DNA of 64,000 nucleotides. It comes from Bradyrhizobiaceae bacterium (GTDB lineage Bacteria > Pseudomonadota > Alphaproteobacteria > Rhizobiales > Xanthobacteraceae). Below the pieces are notes generated by a model. The model worked only from the letters and a program-made list of their open reading frames with translations. It ran no database searches and was not told where the DNA came from. The stretch's first letter is position 1, and the number at the start of each line of letters is the position of its first letter. Below are positions 24,521 through 34,247 of the stretch, in pieces. The translations under genes were made by a program, and so were the position numbers. The stretch covers positions 48,545-112,544 of the forward strand of contig RXJJ01000008.1 in assembly GCA_003963145.1 (NCBI GenBank), written 5' to 3'.

Positions 24521-25501
24521 ATGGCGGTTTACACCGACGTTGCCGCCGAAGACCTCGCGGACTTTCTCATCCATTACGACATCGGCGAACTGCTCTCCTA
24601 CAAGGGCATCGCCGAAGGCGTCGAGAATTCCAACTTCCTGCTGCACACCAGCCGCGGCAGTTACATCCTCACGCTTTACGAAAAGCGGGTGGCCAAGGAC
24701 GATCTGCCGTTCTTTCTCGGCCTGATGCAGCATCTGGCGGCGCACGGCATCAATTGTCCGCAGCCGGTCGTGAACCGGAGCGGCGAGGCGCTCGGCGTAC
24801 TTGCCGGCCGGCCTGCGGCCATCGTGAATTTTCTCGAAGGCGTCTGGCCGCGCAAGGTGAATACGGCGCACTGCGCCGGTGTCGGTCAGGCGCTGGCGAA
24901 GATGCATCTGGCCGGTGCGGATTTTCCGATGTCCCGCGCCAATACGCTGTCGGTTTCCGGCTGGCGCGCGCTGTACGCCGCCGCCGAGCCTCGCGCGGAC
25001 AGCGTGCAGACCGGATTATGCAGGCTGCTGGGCACCGAGCTCGATTATCTTGAAAACGACTGGCCGCGTTCGCTGCCGCAGGGCGTGATCCATGCCGACC
25101 TGTTTCCCGACAACGTGTTTTTTCTTGGCGACAAGCTGTCCGGCCTGATCGACTTCTACTTCGCCTGCAACGACATTCTCGCTTATGACGTCGCGATCTG
25201 CCTCAACGCCTGGTGCTTCGAGATCGATCATTCCTTCAACGTCACGAAGGCGCGCGCCTTTCTCAACGCCTACGAGAAAGTGCGAAAGCTCTCTGTCGCC
25301 GAGCGCGATGCGTTTCCGCTTCTGGCGCGCGGCGCGGCGATGCGTTTCTTGCTGACCCGGCTGGTCGACTGGCTCAACGTGCCGCCCGGTGCGCTGGTGA
25401 GACCGAAGGACCCGCTGGAATATGTCCGCAAGCTGCGTTTCCACCAAAGCGTGAAAAGCATCGGCGATTATGGAATCGAGCAGACGGGATCGATGGCGTG
25501 A
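24521..25501 (+). CDS. thrB: Homoserine kinase, type II
   Basis: Homoserine kinase of the aminoglycoside-phosphotransferase fold (326 aa), the type II ThrB of Alphaproteobacteria rather than the GHMP type. The kinase signatures are [14 protein letters not shown] near the N-terminus, the catalytic loop [13 protein letters not shown] (about residue 188) and [10 protein letters not shown]. It phosphorylates L-homoserine in threonine synthesis. Its stop overlaps the rnhA GTG start, so the genes are coupled. Confidence 0.95.
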   Translation: MAVYTDVAAEDLADFLIHYDIGELLSYKGIAEGVENSNFLLHTSRGSYILTLYEKRVAKDDLPFFLGLMQHLAAHGINCPQPVVNRSGEALGVLAGRPAAIVNFLEGVWPRKVNTAHCAGVGQALAKMHLAGADFPMSRANTLSVSGWRALYAAAEPRADSVQTGLCRLLGTELDYLENDWPRSLPQGVIHADLFPDNVFFLGDKLSGLIDFYFACNDILAYDVAICLNAWCFEIDHSFNVTKARAFLNAYEKVRKLSVAERDAFPLLARGAAMRFLLTRLVDWLNVPPGALVRPKDPLEYVRKLRFHQSVKSIGDYGIEQTGSMA

Positions 25502-25941
25502 GCGAGTTGCCGCGTGTCGCGATTTTCACGGATGGTGCATGCTCGGGGAATCCCGGTCCGGGCGGCTGGGGCGCGATCCTGCGCTTCGGCGACACCGAAA
25601 AAGAACTCAAGGGCGGCGAAAATCCGACCACCAACAATCGTATGGAGTTGATGGCCGCGATCTCGGCGCTGGAGGCGCTGAAGCGGCCGGCGTCGGTGGA
25701 TATCACCACCGACAGCCAGTATGTGCGTCAGGGCATCACGAGCTGGATTCACAACTGGAAGAAAAACGGCTGGCGCACCGCCGACAAGAAGCCGGTGAAG
25801 AATGTCGATCTGTGGCAGCGGCTGGATGCGGCGCTGAAGACCCACGATATCCGCTGGCACTGGATCAAGGGCCACGCCGGCCATGCGGAGAACGAGCGCG
25901 CCGATCAGCTCGCGCGCGACGGTCTGGCGGAGGTGAGGTAA
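25498..25941 (+). CDS. rnhA: Ribonuclease HI
   Basis: RNase HI of 147 aa that cuts RNA in RNA-DNA hybrids. The catalytic acidic residues are all present: D12 ([14 protein letters not shown]), E50 (NNRMELMAA), D72 (TDSQYV) and D135 (NERADQLA), with H125 in KGHAGH. It starts with GTG overlapping the thrB stop; the long in-frame region upstream is inside thrB and is not part of the protein. Confidence 0.97.
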   Translation: MSELPRVAIFTDGACSGNPGPGGWGAILRFGDTEKELKGGENPTTNNRMELMAAISALEALKRPASVDITTDSQYVRQGITSWIHNWKKNGWRTADKKPVKNVDLWQRLDAALKTHDIRWHWIKGHAGHAENERADQLARDGLAEVR

Positions 25942-25942
25942 C

Positions 25943-25975
25943 TCTTTCCCTCTCCCACAAGGGAAGAGGGAAAGA
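25943..25975. terminator. Convergent hairpin between rnhA and peroxiredoxin
   Basis: Stem TCTTTCCCTCTCCC / GGG-AAGAGGGAAAGA with one bulged A and an ACAA loop, in the 38-base gap between convergent genes. No long T-run follows on either side; it probably serves both ends weakly. Confidence 0.5.
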
Positions 25976-25979
25976 AGGA

Positions 25980-26465
25980 TTACAGCTGTCCGAGCAGCGT
26001 GTCGCCGCCCGAGACTTCGACCTTGCTCGGTACGTCCTCGACATTGAGCTTCTTCACCACGCCGTCCTCGACCAGCATCGAGTAGCGCTTCGAGCGGATG
26101 CCAAGACCGTTGGCCGAGCCGTCGAATTCGAGGCCGACAGCCTTTGTGAATTCGGCGTTGCCGTCGGCGAGATAAAGCCCTTCATTGTTCATGTCGGTGT
26201 CGCGCTGCCAGGCTTTCATCACGAAAATATCGTTGACCGAAACCACGGCGATGGTGTCGACGCCCTTGGCCTTCATCGCGGCGGCGTTCTGGAAAACGCC
26301 CGGCATATGCATCTTGTGGCAGGTGTTGGTGTAGGCGCCGGGGACGGCGAAAAGCGCGACCTTTTTACCCTTGAAAATTTCATCGGTGGTTTTGACCTGA
26401 GGGCCTTCGCCGGTCATCACGCGAAACTTGGCTTCAGGCAGGCGGTCGCCGACTTTGATCGTCAT
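25980..26465 (-). CDS. Prx5-type peroxiredoxin
   Basis: Thiol peroxidase of 161 aa, Prx5/AhpC-TSA fold. The peroxidatic cysteine is Cys49 in VPGAYTNTCHKMHMPGV. Most Prx5 proteins read PGAFTPTCS, so the proline before the cysteine triad is replaced by asparagine here and His follows Cys; the catalytic Thr and Cys are kept. Later motifs (VVSVNDIFVMKAWQRD, GLGIRSKRYSMLVEDG) fit the family. It reduces H2O2 and organic peroxides, usually with glutaredoxin or thioredoxin. Confidence 0.93.
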   Translation of the reverse strand: MTIKVGDRLPEAKFRVMTGEGPQVKTTDEIFKGKKVALFAVPGAYTNTCHKMHMPGVFQNAAAMKAKGVDTIAVVSVNDIFVMKAWQRDTDMNNEGLYLADGNAEFTKAVGLEFDGSANGLGIRSKRYSMLVEDGVVKKLNVEDVPSKVEVSGGDTLLGQL

Positions 26466-26551
26466 TATTTTTCTCCGCAGTATGAATGGCAGGTGTCTTA
26501 GACGAAGTTGGCAGCCGCGGCCACCGCTTTATAAAACCCGGGCAGGCGGGA

Positions 26552-27394
26552 TCAGTTCAAATTGGTGTTGAATTCATAGGTGCGGTTGCCGCCGGACAGC
26601 GTGAATTTCAGAGCCGCGCCATTCGGGCTGACGCCCGGCGGCACGCCGTCGAGATCGAAGGTGAAGCGCTGCACGTTGTGAGGTTCGCGTTTGGCGAGTT
26701 TGGGGATCGGCAGCGCCCAGTCCGGCGTCGGTCCCTCCACGAACAACGCGGCTTCAACGCCTTCCGGGGCCACCACGTTGACCTGAACCGTTTTCGGGCC
26801 AATTCGCTTGACGTCGCGGATGGTCAGCGGGTTGGGATCGCCGATGCTGGCGGGTTTCGGCACGCTCTCCAGCGCGCTCGACAGTACCGAATCCTGCATG
26901 CTGGCAACGCTGACAAAGGGCAGTTCGAGATCGGCGTCGACCGGGATACACAACTTATCGCAGACCGCATAATCGATATGCGCGCGCAGCGTCACCGGCT
27001 GGTCCGCATTCTTGGTCACGATCCGCAGCGGCACCACGACCTGATCGTGGTAGCCGAGCGAGAAGCCCCCGTTTCCGTCCGGAAATTTCTTCGGCGCAGG
27101 CCACAGGACGTTGACTGCCTCGACGTTCTCCGATTTCGAGAAGTCGAAACGCGGCGGCACGCCCGAATCGCCCGGTGAGCGCCAATAAGTTTTCCAGCCC
27201 GGATCGAGCTTGAAGCCGATGCCGCCCAGCAAGACCGCGCCATTGCGGGAGCCGGCGAGCAGGCGGACCGCCGAATATTTGTCGGCCGCCCAGGCCGACA
27301 CATCCTGTGCGTTGGCGGCGGAGGCGATAATGCAGAAAAACAAGGCGGCGATGAGTCGCATTCGCTGCACCAGCCATGGAACAATGTCGAACAT
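26552..27394 (-). CDS. DsbD N-terminal-domain-like secreted protein
   Basis: Protein of 280 aa with a signal peptide (LIAALFFCIIASAANA) and an alpha-domain of DsbD-type immunoglobulin fold. Conserved parts are GFKLDPGWKTYWRSPGDSG, the cysteine pair VCDKLCIPV and NVLWPAPKKF. The membrane and thioredoxin modules of full DsbD are missing, so it resembles stand-alone DsbD-N proteins that pass reducing power in the periplasm. ATG codons at 27394 and 27361 are both possible; the second gives a more typical signal peptide. It is divergent from yqgE. Confidence 0.75.
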   Translation of the reverse strand: MFDIVPWLVQRMRLIAALFFCIIASAANAQDVSAWAADKYSAVRLLAGSRNGAVLLGGIGFKLDPGWKTYWRSPGDSGVPPRFDFSKSENVEAVNVLWPAPKKFPDGNGGFSLGYHDQVVVPLRIVTKNADQPVTLRAHIDYAVCDKLCIPVDADLELPFVSVASMQDSVLSSALESVPKPASIGDPNPLTIRDVKRIGPKTVQVNVVAPEGVEAALFVEGPTPDWALPIPKLAKREPHNVQRFTFDLDGVPPGVSPNGAALKFTLSGGNRTYEFNTNLN

Positions 27395-27527
27395 GTGACG
27401 TCTTTAAAGGCACCCTGCCGCTTCAGTCAGTTGAATTGCCTGTGATCCTGCAACTTCATTGTTCAGGCGGTTGATTGACAGATGCGGCACCCAATATCAG
27501 GATGGTGCAGAATGAAGAGATGTCTTG

Positions 27528-28199
27528 ATGGACGAAAAGCCGCCGCCAGACAAGAAATCCTCCCTTAGCTCCCGCGATGTGTCCCGCGGCGTTCCCGGCA
27601 GTGTGTCCGGTTCGACTGAGCCGACTTACCTTGATGGCCAGCTTCTGATTGCAATGCCCGTGATGGATGACGAGCGTTTCGCGCGCTCGGTGATCTATGT
27701 CTGCGCGCATTCGGCGGACGGGGCGATGGGCATTGTCGTCAATCATCCCGCCGGAAGCATCGACTTTCCGCAGCTCCTGATGCAACTCGACATCATCGAC
27801 AAGGCAACCGATATTAAATTGCCCGAACATGCGGAAAGCATGAAGATTCTCAAGGGCGGGCCGGTCGATACCGGGCGCGGATTCGTGCTGCATTCAAGCG
27901 ATTTTGCCATCGAGGATGCCACCCTGCCGATCGACGAGGGCATCAGTCTCACGGCGACGCTGGATATCCTCAAGGCCATTGCCCGGGGCAACGGACCCAA
28001 GCACGCAATTCTCGCGCTGGGCTACGCCGGCTGGGCGCCGGGTCAACTCGAGAGCGAGATTCAGCACAATGGCTGGCTGCATTGTCCCGCCGACCCTGAT
28101 CTGATTTTCGGGCGCAATGTCGAGGACAAGTATCAGCGCGCGCTGAGCAAGATCGGCATCGATCTCGGCATGCTGTCGAATGCTGCCGGCCACGCCTGA
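27528..28199 (+). CDS. YqgE/AlgH-family protein
   Basis: Protein of 223 aa of the YqgE/AlgH (DUF179) family. The conserved core is [47 protein letters not shown] and [16 protein letters not shown]. The cellular function is unresolved; the family is widespread and often described as a putative transcriptional regulator. The ATG at 27528 is preferred over the TTG one codon before. The first 30 residues are polar and probably disordered. Confidence 0.9.
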   Translation: MDEKPPPDKKSSLSSRDVSRGVPGSVSGSTEPTYLDGQLLIAMPVMDDERFARSVIYVCAHSADGAMGIVVNHPAGSIDFPQLLMQLDIIDKATDIKLPEHAESMKILKGGPVDTGRGFVLHSSDFAIEDATLPIDEGISLTATLDILKAIARGNGPKHAILALGYAGWAPGQLESEIQHNGWLHCPADPDLIFGRNVEDKYQRALSKIGIDLGMLSNAAGHA

Positions 28200-28214
28200 G
28201 TGGTTGCTGCCGGT

Positions 28215-29798
28215 TTACTCTTTGAACTTGAGGGGGCAGGCAACAATGTCCGATAGCGCCGTTGCGCCCTCGATTGTCACACACGCTTTGGACGAGTCCA
28301 CGGTCAGTCCGTAGCTGTCGAGCAGGCTGAGGCGCAGCGGGTGCTCCTGCTCATGCACTTCCCAGATTCCGCCGGGCAGCGGCTGTTTGAGGCCTGCGCG
28401 GATGCGCGCGTCGAACCTGCTTCCGGGAAGGACCGGCGAGGCGAGGTCCGACAGCTGATAAAAGCGGGATTGAGAAGGTAATAGCGCGGCGAAATAGCCG
28501 AGCGGCTTGTCGAGCAGCATATAAACCGCAGGCTTCGTCAGGGCGGACAGATCGGGCTGGTAAGGCCGCGACCATGGCCGCCGCCACCAGTCGCCCGGTT
28601 GCGACCATAGCGCGATCGCGACGGCGGCGATAACCGCAAGCATACTCGACACCCGCGCCGCGTCGTCTTTCCCGGTCCTGAACGCGCTTGCCAGCCGCAC
28701 CAGCATGAGAACGATCAGCGGCCCGCACAGAAGTTCGAGCACCACCGCATAGCGCTGGATGGAAAACAGATAGAGCCATGCGATATAGGAGACGCAGGAC
28801 ATCACGAGAAAGATGACATCGCGCCGCGTGAAGATCATTTGACGGCGGATGACGCCGGACAGCGCCGCGAGCGGAATCAGAACCACCGCCAGAGCAAAAC
28901 GAGCATCCCGGAACGGGAATTCCGAACTGCGATGATCGCCGACCAGCCAGTAAAACGGATAGGCCAGCGCGTCGAAAAAGCCGCGAGGCCTGAACTGAAG
29001 ATCGAGAATGTTGGTCGGCTGCAATTCCTGCGAATGGAAAATGCCGTTAAACAGCGGGAACACCGGATTGCCCATCTCGCGCCAGAGCATCAGGCTCCAT
29101 GATCCGCCGGCGGCGGCGGTGCCGATCGCGCCGCCGAGAGCAAGACAGCCGATGGCGGCAAGCGGATTGACCGCGAATAGCAGCGCTGTCGCCGCTCCCG
29201 CCGCATAAACCACATTGGTGAGTTTCAGACCCACCGATGCGCCGATCAGCAGCCCGGCGAGAAAAATGCGAATCGGCGGCGTGGTGTCGTCCGAAACGAT
29301 CAGCAGGAAGCCCGCGATGATCGCCAGCGCCGTCAGGATGTCGGCGAAGCTGGTGCCGGTTTCCGAAAGCGTCATGGGGCCTGTCAACGCGATCAGCACG
29401 GCTGCGCAGAGCGTCGAAGCGTTCGCGGAGCGACCGAGCAGGGCGCGCGCGAGAAACCAGATCAAGGACAGGTTGAGCCCGTGCACCGCGCCGATGATCG
29501 CAAGACCCCAGGGCGCGGGCAGTGCATGGCGAAGCCAGTACACCGGATAATAAACCAGCGGATTGAAATAGGTCTGGAAGCCGGCGGGCTGAACGTCGAT
29601 GGCGTAGCGACCGGTGAGATCCGCCCATACGTTGTATTCGTGATAGTTCTGCCAGTCCCAGTTGACGTCTTCACCCGCAATCAGGGTATAGAACGCGCCC
29701 GCGATCATCGGACAGACGATCACGGCGAGATTCAGCCAGGCGCTGCCGCGCAGCCGTGTTGGCAGAGTGTCGCTAACGTCGATGGTGGTGCCGGACAT
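28215..29798 (-). CDS. Polytopic GT-C-like membrane protein, function unknown
   Basis: Membrane protein of 527 aa with about 10-11 hydrophobic helices and an acidic first loop (GEDVNWDWQNYHEYN) after the first helix. That layout matches the GT-C/GT87-type polyprenyl-phosphate glycosyltransferases, whose first loop carries the catalytic acids. The final 90 residues form a soluble tail with cysteines. No closer family was recognised, and no cell-envelope sugar cluster is adjacent. It lies downstream of the EAL gene on the same strand. Confidence 0.6.
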   Translation of the reverse strand: MSGTTIDVSDTLPTRLRGSAWLNLAVIVCPMIAGAFYTLIAGEDVNWDWQNYHEYNVWADLTGRYAIDVQPAGFQTYFNPLVYYPVYWLRHALPAPWGLAIIGAVHGLNLSLIWFLARALLGRSANASTLCAAVLIALTGPMTLSETGTSFADILTALAIIAGFLLIVSDDTTPPIRIFLAGLLIGASVGLKLTNVVYAAGAATALLFAVNPLAAIGCLALGGAIGTAAAGGSWSLMLWREMGNPVFPLFNGIFHSQELQPTNILDLQFRPRGFFDALAYPFYWLVGDHRSSEFPFRDARFALAVVLIPLAALSGVIRRQMIFTRRDVIFLVMSCVSYIAWLYLFSIQRYAVVLELLCGPLIVLMLVRLASAFRTGKDDAARVSSMLAVIAAVAIALWSQPGDWWRRPWSRPYQPDLSALTKPAVYMLLDKPLGYFAALLPSQSRFYQLSDLASPVLPGSRFDARIRAGLKQPLPGGIWEVHEQEHPLRLSLLDSYGLTVDSSKACVTIEGATALSDIVACPLKFKE

Positions 29799-29884
29799 CA
29801 GCGTATGCCTAGTCCATGCGCGCTAACAATTTCGTAAAGCGGGCCGCCGCGCCGGGTCTTGTAACCCGGCGGTTAACGCTATTC

Positions 29885-32863
29885 TTAACGCTGTTCCTGT
29901 GCCGCGACCGTCGTCGGGCGCGGCCTTAGCCGCAGGCTGCGCCGGGCGGGCCGCGCTGTTTCCACGCGCTCGCCGGTGAGAAGCCGGGTCGCGCTTTCGG
30001 CGTCCATCGGCTCGCCGAAGGCAAAGCCCTGCGCGAACTGGCAGCCGAGCTGGTAAAGCTCGACCGCGTCCGAATCCGTCTCCGCGCCCTCCGCGACAAC
30101 TTCCATGCCGAGGTCGTGCGCCATCGACACGATGGATTTGAGCAGGATCGGCCGGGCGCCGTTGCGCGTGGTGCGGACGAAGGACTGGTCGATCTTGATG
30201 GTGTCGAACGGAAACCGCTGGATGTAGGCGAGCGAGGAATGGCCGGTGCCGAAATCGTCGAGGGACAGGCCGGTGCCAAGCTCCTTGATCCGTTGCAGCA
30301 TCTGCGCGGCGTGTTCCGGATTTTCCATCACCAGCGATTCGGTCAGCTCCAGCTTGAGCGAGCCGCGCGCCACCGCCGAGCGCGACAGCACGCCGCGCAC
30401 GTCGTGGATCAGGTCGTGGCGGAGCAGCTGGCGCGAGGACACATTGACGCTGGCGAACAGCGGCACGCGGGTGCGCACCGCGCGTTGCCACAATGCGAGC
30501 TGCTTGGCCGTCGAGTCCATCACGAACAGACCGAGATCGACGATCAGGCCGATTTCCTCGGCGATCGAAATAAATTCGGCAGGCGACATGCGGCCGAGCT
30601 TGGGATGATCCCAGCGCGCCAGCGCCTCGAAACCGGCGACCACGCGATCTTCCAGACGCACGATCGGCTGATACAGGATGGTGATCTCGTGCCGCTCGAT
30701 GGCGCGGCGCAATTCGGATTCCAGCGTCAGCCGGTCGGTCTTGCGCGCGCGCATCGCAGGCTTGTAGACGTCGATGCGGTCGCCGCCGATGCGCTTGGAG
30801 TGATACATCGCAAGCTCGGCATCCTTGATGATCTCGTCGGTCAACGCAGCCGAAGGATCGCTGAGCGCGAGGCCGATCGAGGCGGTCAGGAAAATCTCGC
30901 GCTCGTTGAAGGCAATCGGCGCGCGGATGGTCTTGCGGATGGTCTCGGCGAAAGCGGTGATCTTGGCCGGCTCGTGCTCCGATGTCAGCAGCAGGCCGAA
31001 CTGATCGCCGGCGAGGCGGGCGAGCGTATCCTGCGGCTTCAGGATGCGTGACAGGCGGCGCGCCAGCGTCAGCAGAATCGAGTCGCCGACCGCGATGCCG
31101 ACGGAATCGTTGACCTGCTTGAAGCGGTCGAGGTCGATGACCATGACGGTCGGCCGCAAATTGGACGTCGCTTTGGAGAAGGCGTCCATGGCCTTGACGC
31201 GGTCGATGAACAATTGCCGGTTCGGCAGTCCGGTGAGATTGTCGTGGACCGAATCGTGAAGAATGCGCTCTTCGGCGTTCTTGATCTCCGTGACGTCCGA
31301 CAAGGTGCCGACGACGCGCGCCACTTCACCGTCGGAGCCGACCACCGGACGGGCTTTCAGCGCGAACCACATGAAGTGGCCGTCCGGCGTGCGCAGCCGG
31401 AAATCCTGCACCAGCCGCCCCCGACGCTGATCGAGCACACTGTCGAGCGCGGCGCGGAAGCGGTCCTGATCGAGTGGGTGAAGCACTTCCAGCCAGCGCG
31501 CCGCGGGGCCTTCCAGCGTGCCGCGCTTGAGGCCGAGCAGGCTCTCGGTTTCCGGACTGGTGAACACCTTGTCGGCGGAGACGTCCCAGTCCCAGATCAG
31601 GTCGCCCGAGCCGGTCAGCGCCAGCGCGCGCCGCTCGACATCCGATACGATGCCGGTGGTCGCGCCGCCGCCGGCGAAGGCGTGCTGCATCACCGTGAAT
31701 CCGATCAGCATCACGATCAGCACGAGGCCGCCGAGCAGAGCCGGACCGACAATGTCGTTGGTGACGGCGCCGGCCACGGTGGCGCCGGCTGCGAGCACCC
31801 AGACCAGAAACAGGAACCAGGTCGGGATCAGCAGCACGGCGCGGTCGAAGCCCTGCGTCGAGAGATAAACGATCAGCGCGAAGCCGAAAGCCGCGATCAT
31901 GAACAGCGAGATGCGCGCGATGCCCGACGCGATAGCAGGATCGAACAGCGCGAGGCCTACCAGCGCGCCGAGAAAGACCAGCCAGCCGATGGTAATATGC
32001 GAATAGCGCACATGCCATCGCGACAGATTGAGATAGGCGAACAGGAACACCAGAAGCGTCGCGGCGAGCATCGCTTCACCGGATGCGCGCCAGACACGCT
32101 CGGCACCCGATGACATGTCGAACACCTTGCCCCAGAATCCGAAATCGACGCCGATATAAACCAGCACCGCCCAGGCCAGCGCGGCCGCGGCGGGGAACAT
32201 GATGCTGCCCTTCACGACGAAAAGAATCGTCAGCACCAGCGCCAGCAGGCCGGAGATGCCGATCACGATGCCCTGATAGAGCGTGAAGGAATTGACCTTG
32301 TCCTTGTAGGCTTCCGGTTCCCACAGATAGAGCTGCGGGATCTTGTCGGTCCGGAGCTCGGCGACATAGGTGACGACAGCGCCGGGATCGAGCGTGATGC
32401 GGAAGATGTCGGCGGTTGCGCTGTCCTGCCGGTCGGGCCGGTCGCCGGCGGAGGGCGTGATCGTCGCCACGCGGGAGAGGCCAAGGTCGGGCCACAGCAG
32501 TCCGGACGACACGATGCGATAATGCGGAACCACGATCAGGCGGTCGAGCTGCTCGTCGGTGTTGTTGGTCAGTGCGAACACGATCCAGTTCTGGCCGCCC
32601 TCGCGGGCGCGCACCTCGATGCGGCGCACGATGCCGTCGGTGCCAGGCGCGGTGGAAACCTGGATGCGGTCGGTGTCGCTTTTCTGGAACTCGAGAACAC
32701 CGGTGAGGTCGATGGCGGGCGCGTCGGAACGAACGCTGATGGCGTCGACCGCATGCGCCGACGTGGTGGCGGCAAGCATCAGGATGCTCAGCGCCACTCG
32801 CGCGGCGGTTCGCCGATCCGCAAGGCGATTGCCGCGAGTGTCTTTTGCGGAACGGCAAACCAA
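29885..32863 (-). CDS. Membrane PAS-GGDEF-EAL protein with degenerate GGDEF site
   Basis: About 992 aa. Order: signal region, periplasmic sensory domain (about residues 40-180), seven to eight helices (about 195-395), PAS (about 415-540), GGDEF (about 540-705), EAL (about 715-965). The GGDEF site is AGDQF, so cyclase activity is probably lost. The EAL domain keeps FEALARWDHP, NVSSRQLL and DDFGTG, so c-di-GMP hydrolysis is likely. The start is uncertain: the frame stays open up to 33121 but would then read through an inverted repeat and overlap the neighbour. A TTG at 32863 gives a normal signal sequence (AARVALSILMLAATTSAHA). Confidence 0.82.
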   Translation of the reverse strand: MVCRSAKDTRGNRLADRRTAARVALSILMLAATTSAHAVDAISVRSDAPAIDLTGVLEFQKSDTDRIQVSTAPGTDGIVRRIEVRAREGGQNWIVFALTNNTDEQLDRLIVVPHYRIVSSGLLWPDLGLSRVATITPSAGDRPDRQDSATADIFRITLDPGAVVTYVAELRTDKIPQLYLWEPEAYKDKVNSFTLYQGIVIGISGLLALVLTILFVVKGSIMFPAAAALAWAVLVYIGVDFGFWGKVFDMSSGAERVWRASGEAMLAATLLVFLFAYLNLSRWHVRYSHITIGWLVFLGALVGLALFDPAIASGIARISLFMIAAFGFALIVYLSTQGFDRAVLLIPTWFLFLVWVLAAGATVAGAVTNDIVGPALLGGLVLIVMLIGFTVMQHAFAGGGATTGIVSDVERRALALTGSGDLIWDWDVSADKVFTSPETESLLGLKRGTLEGPAARWLEVLHPLDQDRFRAALDSVLDQRRGRLVQDFRLRTPDGHFMWFALKARPVVGSDGEVARVVGTLSDVTEIKNAEERILHDSVHDNLTGLPNRQLFIDRVKAMDAFSKATSNLRPTVMVIDLDRFKQVNDSVGIAVGDSILLTLARRLSRILKPQDTLARLAGDQFGLLLTSEHEPAKITAFAETIRKTIRAPIAFNEREIFLTASIGLALSDPSAALTDEIIKDAELAMYHSKRIGGDRIDVYKPAMRARKTDRLTLESELRRAIERHEITILYQPIVRLEDRVVAGFEALARWDHPKLGRMSPAEFISIAEEIGLIVDLGLFVMDSTAKQLALWQRAVRTRVPLFASVNVSSRQLLRHDLIHDVRGVLSRSAVARGSLKLELTESLVMENPEHAAQMLQRIKELGTGLSLDDFGTGHSSLAYIQRFPFDTIKIDQSFVRTTRNGARPILLKSIVSMAHDLGMEVVAEGAETDSDAVELYQLGCQFAQGFAFGEPMDAESATRLLTGERVETARPARRSLRLRPRPTTVAAQEQR

Positions 32864-32890
32864 AGCCGCGCGAAGGCGATCAATGACTCG

Positions 32891-32964
32891 TCGTGTCCCT
32901 ATAAATCCAAAGTTCGCTATCGAGAGTGCCGTCCCCCAAAGCGAACTTTGGATTTGGGACACGA
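32891..32964. repeat. Bulged long hairpin A
   Basis: Inverted repeat just upstream of the EAL gene. The outer stem TCGTGTCCC / GGGACACGA is 9 bp, then comes a 3-nt bulge TAT on the left arm, then a perfect 16-bp inner stem (AAATCCAAAGTTCGCT / AGCGAACTTTGGATTT), with a 21-nt loop at 32919-32939. A 21-base piece of the arm recurs at 40233-40253 with one mismatch. The architecture matches hairpins B and C near 49.7-49.9 kb. Confidence 0.8.
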
Positions 32965-33095
32965 TCAGCGTAAAGCTTCTGATCGATCGCACCAGATTGT
33001 CTCCGCATTCTGCTGGCCGGGAATTCAGTCCGGCGGGAGCGCGATAAATGACACGAATATGAAGTGAATCAAAGGGTTTCGCGTCATCACAAACG

Positions 33096-34094
33096 CTAAA
33101 CCGTGAGCACAATTTTGCCAATATGTTGGCTGGTCTCCATCCGTGCGTGGGCCTTGGCGGCGTCCTGCAATGAAAACGTGCTGTCGATCAGGGGTTTCAC
33201 GCGGCCATCGGCAATCCACGGCAGAACCTGTGCCTCGATGGAATTAACCATCGCCGCCTTATCCTCGCGCGAACGCGGACGCAGGAACGAGCCGGTGTGC
33301 CACAGCCGCTTGGTCATGATCTTGGCGACATTGACGGTGGTCTTCGGTCCGCCGAGGAACGCGATCTGCACGATGCGCGCCTCGGTTGCAGCGGCGTCGT
33401 AATTGCGATCGACATAATCGCCGCCGACCATGTCGAGGATGACGTTGACGCCCTTGCCGTTGGTCGCGGCCTTGGACTCGGCGACGAAATCCTGCGTCTT
33501 GTAATCGACCGCGACATCCGCGCCGAGTTTGAGACACGCATCGACCTTGTCCTTCGATCCGACGGTGACGATCACCTTCGCGCCGAACGCTTTCGCCATC
33601 TGGATGGCGGTGGTGCCGATGCCGGACGAGCCGCCGTGAACCAGCAGTGTGTCGCCGGGCTTGAGCGCACCGCGATCGAACACGTTGTACCACACCGTCA
33701 TCACCGTTTCGGGAAGCGCCGCGGCGTCGGTCAGCGGCAGGCTGTCCGGAACACTCATCGCGTGCGAGTCCGGCACCACGCAATATTCCGCATAGCCGCC
33801 GCCGGAGGTCAGCGACATCACCTTGTCGCCGACCTTGTGCCGCGTGACGCCTTCGCCCACCGCCGCGACGGTGCCCGCGATTTCGAGACCCGGAAGATCG
33901 CTCGCGCCTGGCGGTACGACATATTTCCCCATCCGCTGCAGCACGTCCGGACGGTTGACGCCGGCCGCCGCCACCTTGACCAGAATGTCGCCGGCACCGG
34001 GCTTGGGCACTTCGCGCTGTTCGGGCCTGAGCACTTCGGGCCCGCCTGGCGCGCTGATGGCGATGACGGTCATGTGCGAGGGGATTTTATCCAT
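33096..34094 (-). CDS. NAD(P)H quinone oxidoreductase, zinc-free MDR family
   Basis: Medium-chain dehydrogenase/reductase of 332 aa, similar to PIG3/QorA-type quinone oxidoreductases. It shows AAGVNRPDVLQRMGKY and the cofactor motif LVHGGSSGIGTTAIQMAKAF (about residues 146-165). Zinc-binding residues of alcohol dehydrogenases are absent. Expected reaction is NADPH-dependent reduction of quinones or enoyl compounds. The ATG at 34094 follows a GGATCC-like site; a second ATG seven codons on is possible. It is divergent from the DUF1192 gene. Confidence 0.9.
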   Translation of the reverse strand: MDKIPSHMTVIAISAPGGPEVLRPEQREVPKPGAGDILVKVAAAGVNRPDVLQRMGKYVVPPGASDLPGLEIAGTVAAVGEGVTRHKVGDKVMSLTSGGGYAEYCVVPDSHAMSVPDSLPLTDAAALPETVMTVWYNVFDRGALKPGDTLLVHGGSSGIGTTAIQMAKAFGAKVIVTVGSKDKVDACLKLGADVAVDYKTQDFVAESKAATNGKGVNVILDMVGGDYVDRNYDAAATEARIVQIAFLGGPKTTVNVAKIMTKRLWHTGSFLRPRSREDKAAMVNSIEAQVLPWIADGRVKPLIDSTFSLQDAAKAHARMETSQHIGKIVLTV

Positions 34095-34247
34095 GGCGGA
34101 TCCTTGCGGGATTGGAAGGGATAATGAGGCGATGACTGGCCTGCTGGATTAACCATCGCGGCCGACGCTGGCAACCGGGCGATGCTTGGCCCGTGGACGA
34201 ATTTTGCTACGCTGAACCGCATCGCCTTATCTGTAACGGAGCACACC

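Noticed and set aside
29850-29871. Hairpin CGCCGGGT / ACCCGGCG after the EAL gene as a terminator
   Set aside because: The stem is only 8 bp and no T-run follows on the minus strand; too weak to list as a feature.
32864-33121. N-terminal extension of the EAL protein up to 33121
   Set aside because: It would be translated through hairpin A and overlap the neighbouring gene; the peptide lacks conservation features and a signal peptide begins later.
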